From NCBI GenBank assembly GCA_046565765.1, contig JBKHXX010000085.1, positions 1 through 11,659 of the forward strand: a stretch of 11,659 nt of DNA, read 5' to 3'. Made by a program: the position numbers and the translations under genes. Below are positions 1-5,763 of this stretch, piece by piece (position 1 is the stretch's first letter; every line of letters begins with the position of its first letter). Source of the DNA: JBFMCT01 sp046565765. Its GTDB lineage: Bacteria; Actinomycetota; Acidimicrobiia; Acidimicrobiales; AC-14. The notes under the pieces are model-generated. The model had not been told where the DNA came from. It did no database searches and saw only the letters and a list, made by a program, of their open reading frames with translations.

Positions 1-57
1 AGGAGCACCTCGCGCCACACGGGTGCCCGCCTCGCCGCCAGAGCGCACGACTGCGGG
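1..57. other. Window edge, no gene seen
   Basis: This short GC-rich stretch lies downstream of the ribonuclease J stop codon. I see no convincing open frame, tRNA, terminator or repeat in it. It is presumably intergenic, leading towards whatever follows the ribonuclease gene outside the window. Confidence 0.4.
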
Positions 58-1722
58 TCAGACCTCCATGACGACGGGGACGATCATGGGGCGCCGGCGG
101 GTGCGCTCGCTGACGAAGCGGGCCAGAGCCTGGCGGACGTGGCGCCTCATCACCTCGAAGTCGGTGCCGCCCTCCTCCAGGGCGACCTCCTCCAGGCGGG
201 CCAGGACCACCTTGCGGGCCTCGTCGAGCAGCCCCTCCGCCTCCCGCTCGTAGACCCATCCCCGGGTGATGATCTCCGGGCCGGTGAGCACCTCGCCCGA
301 GCGGGCGTCGACGGTCACGACGACCAGGACCACGCCCTCCTCGGCCAGCACCCGCCGGTCCCGCAGCACGCCGTGGCCCACGTCGCCCACGATGCCGTCC
401 ACGTACAGGTAGCCGGCCGGCACCTCGCCGGCGAACTCCAGCCCCCGGTCGCTCAGCTCGACCACGTCGCCGTCCTCGGCCAGCAGCACGTTGTCGGCGG
501 CCACACCCATCTTGATGGCGAGGCGGCTGTGGTGGGTGAGGTGGCGGTACTCGCCGTGCGCGGGGATGAAGTGCTCGGGGCGGGCGACGGCCAGGAGGGT
601 GGACAGCTCGCCCTGCATGGCGTGGCCGCTCACGTGGACGTCGGCCAGGCCGGCGTGCACGACCTCCGCCCCCAGCCGGTACATCCCGTCGATGACCTTG
701 CCGACCGTGTACTCGTTGCCCGGGATGGCGTGGGCGCTCAGCACCACCAGGTCGCCTTCCTGCACCTTCAGCCACTTGTTCTCGCCCGCCGCCATCAGGG
801 CCATGGCCGACATGGGCTCGCCCTGGGAGCCGGTGGAGATCACGCACACCTGGCCGCGGCCGAACTCCTCCAGCCGCTCGATGTCGATCAGCGAGTCGTC
901 GGGGATGTCGAGGATGCCCATGCCCCGGGCCAGGGCCACGTTCTTCTGCATCGACCGCCCGAGGGTGGCTACCTTGCGGCCGGTGGCGATGGCGGCATCG
1001 GCGATCTGCTGGATGCGGTGGATGTGGCTGGCGAAGCAGGCGGTGACGATGCGCCGACCGGGGTGGGCCCGGAACAGCTCGGCCAGCACCCGTCCCACCG
1101 CCCGCTCGCTGACGGTGTGGCCGGGCTCCTCGGCGTTGGTCGAGTCCGACAGCAGCAGGCGGATCTTCGACTCGGTGGCGATCGCCCCGATGCGGGCCAG
1201 GTCGGTGACCCGGCCGTCGACGGGCGTGAGGTCGAGCTTGAAGTCGCCGCTGTGGAGGATCACGCCCTGGGGCGTGTGGAAGGCGGTGGCGAACCCGTAG
1301 GGCACCGAGTGGGTGACGGGGATGAACTCGCAGTCGAAGGGGCCGATCGTCCGCCGCTCACCGTCCCGCACCGGGACCAGCTCGGTGCGGTCGAGCAGGC
1401 CCGCCTCCTCGATGCGGTTGCGGGCCAGGCCCAGCGTCAGGGGCGAGCCGTAGATGGGGAACGACAGCTCCCGCAGGAGGTAGGACAGCGCTCCGACGTG
1501 GTCCTCGTGGCCGTGGGTGAGGATGCAGCCCTCCACCCGGTCGGCGTTCTTGCGCAGCCACGTGAAGTCGGGCAGCACCAGGTCGATGCCCAGCATCTCG
1601 GCGTCGGGGAACATGAGCCCGCAGTCGAGCAGCATGATCCGCCCGCCCAGCTCGACGGCCGCGCAGTTGCGGCCGATCTCACCGAGGCCGCCCAGGAACG
1701 TGATGCGGACGGGGTCAGCCAC
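58..1722 (-). CDS. rnj: Ribonuclease J (metallo-beta-lactamase / beta-CASP exo- and endoribonuclease)
   Basis: The 554-residue product matches full-length RNase J, a cytoplasmic zinc-dependent nuclease for mRNA decay and rRNA maturation. The N-terminal FLGGLGEIGRN segment (residues 9-19) and the zinc motif HGHEDH (70-75) define the metallo-beta-lactamase core. Further on are THSVPYGF, HSGDFKLD, the beta-CASP signature STGSQGEPMSA, SGHAMQGEL and the late histidine motif PAHGEYRHL. The C-terminal domain ends in the family-typical RTRRRPM...PVVMEV. The start is GTG at 1722, which gives the usual MADPVRITFLGGLGE beginning. It overlaps the last 8 nt of dapA, so translation is probably coupled; I see no strong ribosome-binding site of its own. 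The dapA-rnj order is common in Actinomycetota. Identification is firm; the start is fairly secure. Confidence 0.96.
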   Translation of the reverse strand: MADPVRITFLGGLGEIGRNCAAVELGGRIMLLDCGLMFPDAEMLGIDLVLPDFTWLRKNADRVEGCILTHGHEDHVGALSYLLRELSFPIYGSPLTLGLARNRIEEAGLLDRTELVPVRDGERRTIGPFDCEFIPVTHSVPYGFATAFHTPQGVILHSGDFKLDLTPVDGRVTDLARIGAIATESKIRLLLSDSTNAEEPGHTVSERAVGRVLAELFRAHPGRRIVTACFASHIHRIQQIADAAIATGRKVATLGRSMQKNVALARGMGILDIPDDSLIDIERLEEFGRGQVCVISTGSQGEPMSAMALMAAGENKWLKVQEGDLVVLSAHAIPGNEYTVGKVIDGMYRLGAEVVHAGLADVHVSGHAMQGELSTLLAVARPEHFIPAHGEYRHLTHHSRLAIKMGVAADNVLLAEDGDVVELSDRGLEFAGEVPAGYLYVDGIVGDVGHGVLRDRRVLAEEGVVLVVVTVDARSGEVLTGPEIITRGWVYEREAEGLLDEARKVVLARLEEVALEEGGTDFEVMRRHVRQALARFVSERTRRRPMIVPVVMEV

Positions 1723-2617
1723 TCGCAGCCAGGTTGCCCGTCCCGAGCCGGTCGAGGACCTCCCGGGCCCGGTCCTCCAGGCCCTGCGGCGCGGGGCCGA
1801 GCGGCAGCCGGCACTGCCCCACGGGCAGGCCCAGCACCCGCATCATCGCCTTGGCGGGGATGGGGTTGGGGGCGGCGTCGCCGGTCTCGAAGGCGTAGGA
1901 CTCGAGGAGCTGCTCGTTGACCCGCCGGGCCCGCTCGACGTCGCCCTTGGTGAACGACATGATCATCTCGCCGAACTGGGGCGCCGCCCAGTGGGTCGCC
2001 ACGCCGACCACGCCCACCGCGCCGACGGCCAGGAGGGGCAGGGTCAGGCCGTCGTCGCCGCTGTAGACCTCGACCCCGCCGGGCGCCTCGGCGATCAGCC
2101 GGGCCGTGGCCGCGGGGTCGCCGGCGGCATCCTTGACCGCCACGATCTGCGGCACCTCGCGGGTGAGCCGCAGGAGGACGTCGTGGGAGACCTTCCGGCC
2201 GGTGCGGACGGGGATGTCGTAGAGCATGACGGGCAGATCGGTGGCCCCCGCCACCGCCCGGAAATGGCCCTCGATGCCCCACTGCGACGGCCGGTTGTAG
2301 TAGGGGGTGACGACCAGGGCCCCCGCCACGCCGCAGTCGGCGGCCCGGCGGGTCAGCTCGATCGAGTGGGCGGTGTCGTTGCTGCCCGAGCCGGCCACCA
2401 CCGGCACCGTCACCGCCTCGGCCACCGCCCGCCACAGGTCGGCCCGCTCGTCGTCGGTGAGGACGGGCCCTTCACCGGTGGTGCCGGTGACCACCAGGCC
2501 GTCGCTGCCGTGGGCCGTCAGCCACCGGGCCAGGGCCACGGCCGCGTCGAGGTCGAGCGCGCCCTCGCCGTCGAAGGGGGTGACCATGGCGGTGACCACC
2601 GCTCCGAACCGGGTCAT
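1715..2617 (-). CDS. dapA: 4-hydroxy-tetrahydrodipicolinate synthase (DapA)
   Basis: DapA condenses pyruvate with aspartate semialdehyde, the first committed step of the diaminopimelate/lysine pathway, in the cytoplasm. The 300-residue product is full length. It has GTTGEGPVLT at 45-54, which binds the substrate carboxylate, and YYN at 106-108. YDIPVRTG follows, with catalytic Tyr133 and Arg138, and then VKDA with the Schiff-base Lys162. An in-frame GTG at 2626 would add three residues (MPR). I chose ATG 2617 because it gives the usual MTRFG start and fits either an AGGG at proper spacing or a leaderless start behind TAGGGT (2625-2630). The 3' end overlaps the ribonuclease J gene by 8 nt. Its pathway partner dapB lies about 4 kb away on the same strand, beyond the plus-strand block. 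Confidence 0.96.
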   Translation of the reverse strand: MTRFGAVVTAMVTPFDGEGALDLDAAVALARWLTAHGSDGLVVTGTTGEGPVLTDDERADLWRAVAEAVTVPVVAGSGSNDTAHSIELTRRAADCGVAGALVVTPYYNRPSQWGIEGHFRAVAGATDLPVMLYDIPVRTGRKVSHDVLLRLTREVPQIVAVKDAAGDPAATARLIAEAPGGVEVYSGDDGLTLPLLAVGAVGVVGVATHWAAPQFGEMIMSFTKGDVERARRVNEQLLESYAFETGDAAPNPIPAKAMMRVLGLPVGQCRLPLGPAPQGLEDRAREVLDRLGTGNLAASG

Positions 2618-2624
2618 CCGGGGC

Positions 2625-2630
2625 ACCCTA
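2625..2630 (-). promoter_or_regulatory. Candidate -10 element for leaderless dapA
   Basis: The minus strand reads TAGGGT here, fitting the actinobacterial TAnnnT -10 pattern. It is separated by 7 nt from ATG 2617, so transcription could begin at or next to the A of the start codon. I found no convincing -35 hexamer. The same bases could instead act as a weak AGGG ribosome-binding site. This is inference from spacing only. Confidence 0.3.
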
Positions 2631-2667
2631 CCAGCGGGCGCGGCCCCGCCCCCCCGGCAAAATCCGC

Positions 2668-2699
2668 TTGACCCGGACCCGGGGGCCAGGGCTTATCAT
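2668..2699 (+). promoter_or_regulatory. Candidate sigma-A-type promoter upstream of the glycosylase gene
   Basis: TTGACC at 2668-2673 resembles a -35 box and TATCAT at 2694-2699 a -10 box. The 20-nt spacer is longer than ideal. The position, in the divergent gap between dapA and the plus-strand block, is right for a promoter. Transcription would start near 2706, exactly where a GAGAG...CTCTC hairpin begins. Confidence 0.4.
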
Positions 2700-2705
2700 T
2701 GGGTC

Positions 2706-2757
2706 GAGAGTTTGGCCCACCTTGCTCTCCGGCCTCCCCCGCCAGAGATGGCGGGGG
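2706..2757 (+). promoter_or_regulatory. Two-hairpin leader or small structured RNA
   Basis: Immediately after the candidate promoter come two potential stem-loops. The first pairs GAGAG (2706-2710) with CTCTC (2725-2729), with an inner GG/CC. The second is a perfect 8-bp stem, CCCCCGCC (2736-2743) with GGCGGGGG (2750-2757), around a 6-nt loop AGAGAT. The following bases (TTGGTCGTTCC) are only mildly T-rich. It could be an attenuator in the leader of the glycosylase mRNA, a short RNA ending near 2765, or fortuitous pairing in GC-rich DNA. I do not recognise a known RNA family. Confidence 0.3.
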
Positions 2758-2789
2758 TTGGTCGTTCCGGGCTCTGTCCGCCCTTCCCC

Positions 2790-3512
2790 GTGACTCCCGA
2801 CCTCTCCGCCCCGCTCGACGTCCGCCTGCCCGTTGCGCTGGCCCGGCTGCACTGGGCGAGCGCGGTCGGCGAGCGGCGGGTGGTGGAGATCGACGCCGGC
2901 GGCCCCGCCGATCCCGAGGCCGTCCCCGTCGAGAGCCTCCTGGTCGGGGCCGGCTTCGAGGTGGTCGAGGCCGACCGCGACGGCGGCCGCTACACCGTCG
3001 AGCGGTTGCGCACCCTGCCCGACACCGTGGGCATCGGCATGTGGGCCGTCGTGTGCGGGTTGAACCCGAGCCTCGTGGCAGCCGACGCGGGGTACGGCTA
3101 CGCCGGGCCCACCAACCGGTTCTGGGCGGCAGCCGAGGCAGCCGGGGTGGTCACCCTCCCCCGCGACCCGCTGCGGGCCCTCCTGGTCGACGGCGTGGGC
3201 ATGACCGACCTCGTCAAACGGGCCACCCCGTCGGCCGACGCCCTCACCAGGGCGGAGTACGCGGCCGGGGCGGCCCGGGTGGAGGCCCTCGTCACGTGGC
3301 TGCGGCCCGGGGCGGTGGTGTTCGTGGGCCTGACCGGGTGGCGGGCGGCGGTCGACGGCAAGGCCGTCCCCGGCTGGCAGCCGGGCCCGTTCGGCGGGCG
3401 CCCGGCCTACGTGCTCCCGTCGACCAGCGGGCTGAACGCCCACACGTCCCGGGCCCAGCTGGAGAACCACCTCCGGGCCGCCCTCGCCTCACCGCCCCCT
3501 CCGCTCGCCTAG
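2790..3512 (+). CDS. Mug/TDG-family mismatch-specific uracil/thymine-DNA glycosylase with N-terminal extension
   Basis: Residues from about 85 to 240 match the Mug/TDG branch of the uracil-DNA glycosylase superfamily. These enzymes excise uracil or related bases from mismatches to start base-excision repair. Visible motifs are GLNPS (90-94), corresponding to GINPG of E. coli Mug with its catalytic Asn, then GPTNRFW (106-112), GVGMTDLVKRAT, and the DNA-intercalation-type motif LPSTSGLNAHTS (209-220). An N-terminal segment of about 84 residues precedes this core and is absent from E. coli Mug. It reads like the tail of a methyltransferase-like fold (LLVGAGFEVVEADRDG), which is an inference. Start choice is uncertain: GTG 2790 (240 aa) is preferred, but ATG 2748 is also in frame and neither has a clear ribosome-binding site. 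The next gene starts 13 nt downstream. Confidence 0.85.
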   Translation: MTPDLSAPLDVRLPVALARLHWASAVGERRVVEIDAGGPADPEAVPVESLLVGAGFEVVEADRDGGRYTVERLRTLPDTVGIGMWAVVCGLNPSLVAADAGYGYAGPTNRFWAAAEAAGVVTLPRDPLRALLVDGVGMTDLVKRATPSADALTRAEYAAGAARVEALVTWLRPGAVVFVGLTGWRAAVDGKAVPGWQPGPFGGRPAYVLPSTSGLNAHTSRAQLENHLRAALASPPPPLA

Positions 3513-3525
3513 CGTCGGCGGCGGC

Positions 3526-4266
3526 GTGGACGAGGAGACGACCGAAGAGCCGAGCAGGCACGGGGAGGGGGACGAGCCTCCCCCGCCGAAGCTGCCCCGC
3601 AAGAAGTTGCTGCTGATCGTCGGCCCCATCGTCGTGCTGGCCATCGTGGGCACGGTGACCACCGCCCTCACCCCCGCCCTGGCCGCCCGCCACCCCCTCC
3701 TGCTGATCCTGCTCGAGGCCCGCAACCGCAACCTGATCCTCGCCCGGGAGGTCGACTTCTGGCCGTTCCTCCTGGTGGCGACCTTCCGCCGCACCCTGAC
3801 CGACCCCCTCTACTACCTGCTCGGCAAGTTCTACGGCGACGCGGCCGTGCGCTGGCTGGAGGTCAAGGCCGGCCTGGGCAGCTACGCCCGGATGATGGAG
3901 CGGATCTTCCAAAAGGCCGGCTACTTCGCCGTCGTCCTCTTTCCCGGCGCCATCGTGTGCGCCCTGGCCGGCGTCACCCGGATGCGCTTCGCCGTGTTCT
4001 TCGCCCTCAACCTGGCCGGCACGGTGGCGGCCGTCATCGCCCTCAAGCTGTTCGGGGACGCCGTCGCCAGCCCGGTCGAGTCGCTCGTCAGCTTCTTCGA
4101 CCGGAACCTCGTCACCACCACGGCCGTCAGCATCGTGCTCGTGGCCCTGTCGGTGTGGGCGGGACGGGTCGAGGGCCGCATGAAGATGTCCATGGAGGAC
4201 ATCGAGGACCTGGAGCGGGAGGTCGAGGCAGAGGCCGAAGCGGAGCGAGATCCAGAAGATCGCTGA
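3526..4266 (+). CDS. DedA/VTT-domain-like integral membrane protein
   Basis: The 246-residue product has an acidic, proline-rich N-terminus (1-25), then hydrophobic segments near 27-50, 76-87, 133-150, 153-175 and 196-213. It ends in a charged, probably coiled-coil tail (225-246) rich in Glu and Arg. DPLYYLLGKFYGD (93-105), FPGAIVCALAGVTRM (139-153) and LNLAGT (161-166) resemble the VTT (SNARE-associated/DedA) domain, whose members act as lipid scramblases/flippases or small-ion transporters in the cytoplasmic membrane. Several classical DedA residues cannot be placed with confidence, so the substrate is unknown. The GTG start at 3526 lies 13 nt after the glycosylase stop, suggesting co-transcription. 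There are 57 nt between its stop and the start of the TusA-like gene. Confidence 0.72.
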   Translation: MDEETTEEPSRHGEGDEPPPPKLPRKKLLLIVGPIVVLAIVGTVTTALTPALAARHPLLLILLEARNRNLILAREVDFWPFLLVATFRRTLTDPLYYLLGKFYGDAAVRWLEVKAGLGSYARMMERIFQKAGYFAVVLFPGAIVCALAGVTRMRFAVFFALNLAGTVAAVIALKLFGDAVASPVESLVSFFDRNLVTTTAVSIVLVALSVWAGRVEGRMKMSMEDIEDLEREVEAEAEAERDPEDR

Positions 4267-4307
4267 CGAACGCAATCGGCGGCGGTCCCGCAGCGTCTCT
4301 AACCGGT

Positions 4308-4315
4308 GGAAGGGG
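4308..4315 (+). promoter_or_regulatory. Ribosome-binding site of the TusA-like gene
   Basis: GGAAGGGG lies 8 nt before ATG 4324. It is one of the better Shine-Dalgarno matches in the window. It decides the start, because the in-frame GTG at 4306 would lie at this purine run rather than downstream of it. Confidence 0.55.
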
Positions 4316-4323
4316 ATGCGTGG

Positions 4324-4560
4324 ATGACACGGGAACACGACTTTGATGCCGGTGACCTGGGTTGCGGGACGGGGCTGCCCCGGGCTTTCGCGGAGCAGAT
4401 GCGGGCCATCCCGGTGGGCGACATCCTCCGCGCTTCGGTCGCCGACCCGGCCGCCCGTGAAGACCTTCCGGCGTTGGCCCGCATGCTGGGGCACCGCATC
4501 CATGCCATCGAGGACGGACCTGACGGCCGCCTCCTGATCACCGTGGAGCGTCTGAAATGA
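4324..4560 (+). CDS. TusA-like (SirA-fold) sulfur-carrier protein with degenerate CPxP motif
   Basis: This 78-residue cytoplasmic protein has the TusA layout: an early cysteine motif DLGCGTGLPR (11-20), a helix, the VGDILRASVADPAAREDLPALARMLGH block (31-57) and a final strand LLITVERL. TusA-type proteins carry persulfide (some possibly selenium) on the Cys of a CPxP motif. Here the nucleophilic Cys14 is kept, but the Pro directly after it is missing and the motif reads CGTGLP, so it belongs to a divergent subgroup. ATG 4324 is preferred over GTG 4306 because of the purine-rich ribosome-binding site. It overlaps the DsrE-like gene by 4 nt (ATGA). The pairing with DsrE suggests a sulfur or selenium relay; the actual acceptor is unknown. 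Confidence 0.75.
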   Translation: MTREHDFDAGDLGCGTGLPRAFAEQMRAIPVGDILRASVADPAAREDLPALARMLGHRIHAIEDGPDGRLLITVERLK

Positions 4561-4922
4561 GCGAAAAGGTGCTGTTCATCTGCACGCACGGCAAGGACGA
4601 CGCCGAGCGCGCCACCCTGCCGTTCGTTGCCGCCAACGTCGCTGCCACCGCAGCGCAGGAGGCCGTCGTGGTCTGCACGATCGACGGGGTGTGGCTCGGC
4701 ACCGACGGCGGAACGGAAGGCATCGAGGCCGCGGGCCTGCCGCCGCTGTCGACCCTGTACGACGAGTTCATCGGCAACGGCGGCACGGTGTGGCTGTGCG
4801 GGGCGTGTACCAAGCCACGCGGCATCACCGACCAGGTGCTGGCCAAGGGAGCGACGATCGTCGGAGCGGCCAAGGTCGTCGAGGAGCTCGTGGGCGGGGC
4901 CAAGTCCATCTCCTTCGCCTGA
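4557..4922 (+). CDS. DsrE-like family protein (sulfur-relay type)
   Basis: The 121-residue soluble protein has the DsrE/DsrF alpha-beta fold pattern. It opens with strand KVLFICTHGKDD (4-15), then VVVCTIDGVWLG (37-48) and a conserved cysteine region, VWLCGACTKPRGI (78-90), with a CxxC pair at Cys81 and Cys84. DsrE-like proteins typically pass persulfide sulfur, often working with TusA-type carriers; such a partner is encoded immediately upstream with a 4-nt overlap. Its stop TGA shares one base with the sigma-factor ATG (TGATG at 4920-4924), so it is translationally coupled on both sides. No transmembrane or signal segment is visible. The specific substrate (sulfur, selenium or a metalloid-thiol adduct) cannot be read from sequence. 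Confidence 0.82.
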   Translation: MSEKVLFICTHGKDDAERATLPFVAANVAATAAQEAVVVCTIDGVWLGTDGGTEGIEAAGLPPLSTLYDEFIGNGGTVWLCGACTKPRGITDQVLAKGATIVGAAKVVEELVGGAKSISFA

Positions 4923-5530
4923 TGGCGAGCGACGGCGTGCGGCTGGCCGAGTCGGCGAACCGGCGCCGCCAGGAGCGCTTCCGCCTGCTGGTCATGGGCG
5001 AGCTCGACCGGTTGTACGGCCTCGCCTACCGCCTGGTCGGCAGGGACGCCGAGGACGCGGTGCAGGACTGCCTGCTCAAGGCCTATCGCGGCCTCGACGG
5101 CCTGGGCGACGACGCCGCCGCCCGCCGCTGGTTCACCGCCATCCTGGTCAACTGCTGCCGGGACCGGGGCCGGGCCCGCCAGCGCCAGCCCGACGAGGTC
5201 GAGCTGGACGACGACGTCGAGCGGTTCTCGTTGTTCCGCAAGATCGCCGACGAGGACCCGTTCCCGTATTCGGACTCGCTCCACGTCGACTTCCTGGGCC
5301 AGTTCGACCGCGACGACCTCCATGCCGTCCTTCTCGATCTGCCCCAGATCTACCGGGTGCCCCTGGTGCTGGTCCACATGGAGGGGTTCCCGACCCGGGA
5401 GGTGGCGGAGCTGGTGGACGCGCCGCTGGGAACGGTGCTGGCCCGGTTGCACCGGGGCCGCAAGCTGCTGGAAAGGCGGCTCTGGGAGTACGCCGAGAGC
5501 CATGGCCTGATCGAAGAAGGGACACCATGA
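4922..5530 (+). CDS. ECF-type RNA polymerase sigma factor (SigR/SigH-like)
   Basis: The 202-residue product has a sigma-70 region 2 (about 25-90), with LYGLAYRLVGRDAEDAVQDC and WFTAILVNCCRD. An acidic linker follows, and then region 4 (about 130-190), with VPLVLVHMEGFPTREVAELV and the DNA-binding helix PLGTVLARLHRGRK (168-181). The last motif and the ending ERRLWEYAESHGL are close to the actinobacterial SigR/SigH group that controls thiol-oxidative stress genes. The frame is open further upstream, but ATG 4922 overlaps the DsrE-like stop by 1 nt and gives a normal ECF length. A ZAS anti-sigma gene overlaps its 3' end by 4 nt, supporting a redox-sensing pair. I found no convincing GGAA(T/C)-N17-18-GTT promoter upstream of the operon. 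Confidence 0.9.
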   Translation: MASDGVRLAESANRRRQERFRLLVMGELDRLYGLAYRLVGRDAEDAVQDCLLKAYRGLDGLGDDAAARRWFTAILVNCCRDRGRARQRQPDEVELDDDVERFSLFRKIADEDPFPYSDSLHVDFLGQFDRDDLHAVLLDLPQIYRVPLVLVHMEGFPTREVAELVDAPLGTVLARLHRGRKLLERRLWEYAESHGLIEEGTP

Positions 5531-5763
5531 TCAGCTGCTCCGATGCCGTGCGCCAGCTCTGGGAGTACCTGGACGGCGCGTTGGCCCAAGGCGACCGCAG
5601 CCGGGTCGACGAGCACCTGGGCGCCTGCCTCCGGTGCTGCGGCGAGGCCGAGTTCGCCCGCGAGCTGCGGCGGTTCCTCTCCACCGCCGGCTCCGCCTCA
5701 CTGCCCGACGACGTGCGCCGGCGCCTGCTGGCGTCCCTCGACACCCTGGAGGATTCGCGATGA
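5527..5763 (+). CDS. Zinc-binding anti-sigma factor (ZAS / RsrA-like, zf-HC2)
   Basis: The 78-residue soluble protein carries Cys4, then His30, Cys34 and Cys37 (HLGACLRC). This is the H-x3-C-x2-C ZAS motif, and the Cys-to-His-to-Cys-to-Cys spacing (26, 4, 3) equals that of RsrA (Cys11, His37, Cys41, Cys44). In that family, zinc is released when the cysteines form a disulfide, freeing the sigma factor. An adjacent Cys38 is present. No transmembrane segment follows, so it acts in the cytoplasm. It overlaps the sigma-factor stop by 4 nt (ATGA) and the methyltransferase start by 4 nt (ATGA). It is the expected partner of the upstream ECF factor; thiol oxidants or thiophilic metalloids are plausible signals, by inference. 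Confidence 0.88.
   Translation: MISCSDAVRQLWEYLDGALAQGDRSRVDEHLGACLRCCGEAEFARELRRFLSTAGSASLPDDVRRRLLASLDTLEDSR

Noticed and set aside
139..1920. Long plus-strand open frame opposite the ribonuclease J gene
   Set aside because: It shadows a clear RNase J reading frame, and its translation is low-complexity with no recognisable motif.
2706..2765. A 6C-type small RNA
   Set aside because: There is only one run of five C residues, placed in a stem rather than in loops, so the family's characteristic C-rich loops are not present.
4691..4921. Extended upstream start for the sigma factor
   Set aside because: This would place 77 low-complexity residues in front of a normal-length ECF factor and overlap the DsrE-like gene almost entirely. 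ATG 4922 with a 1-nt overlap is far more sensible.
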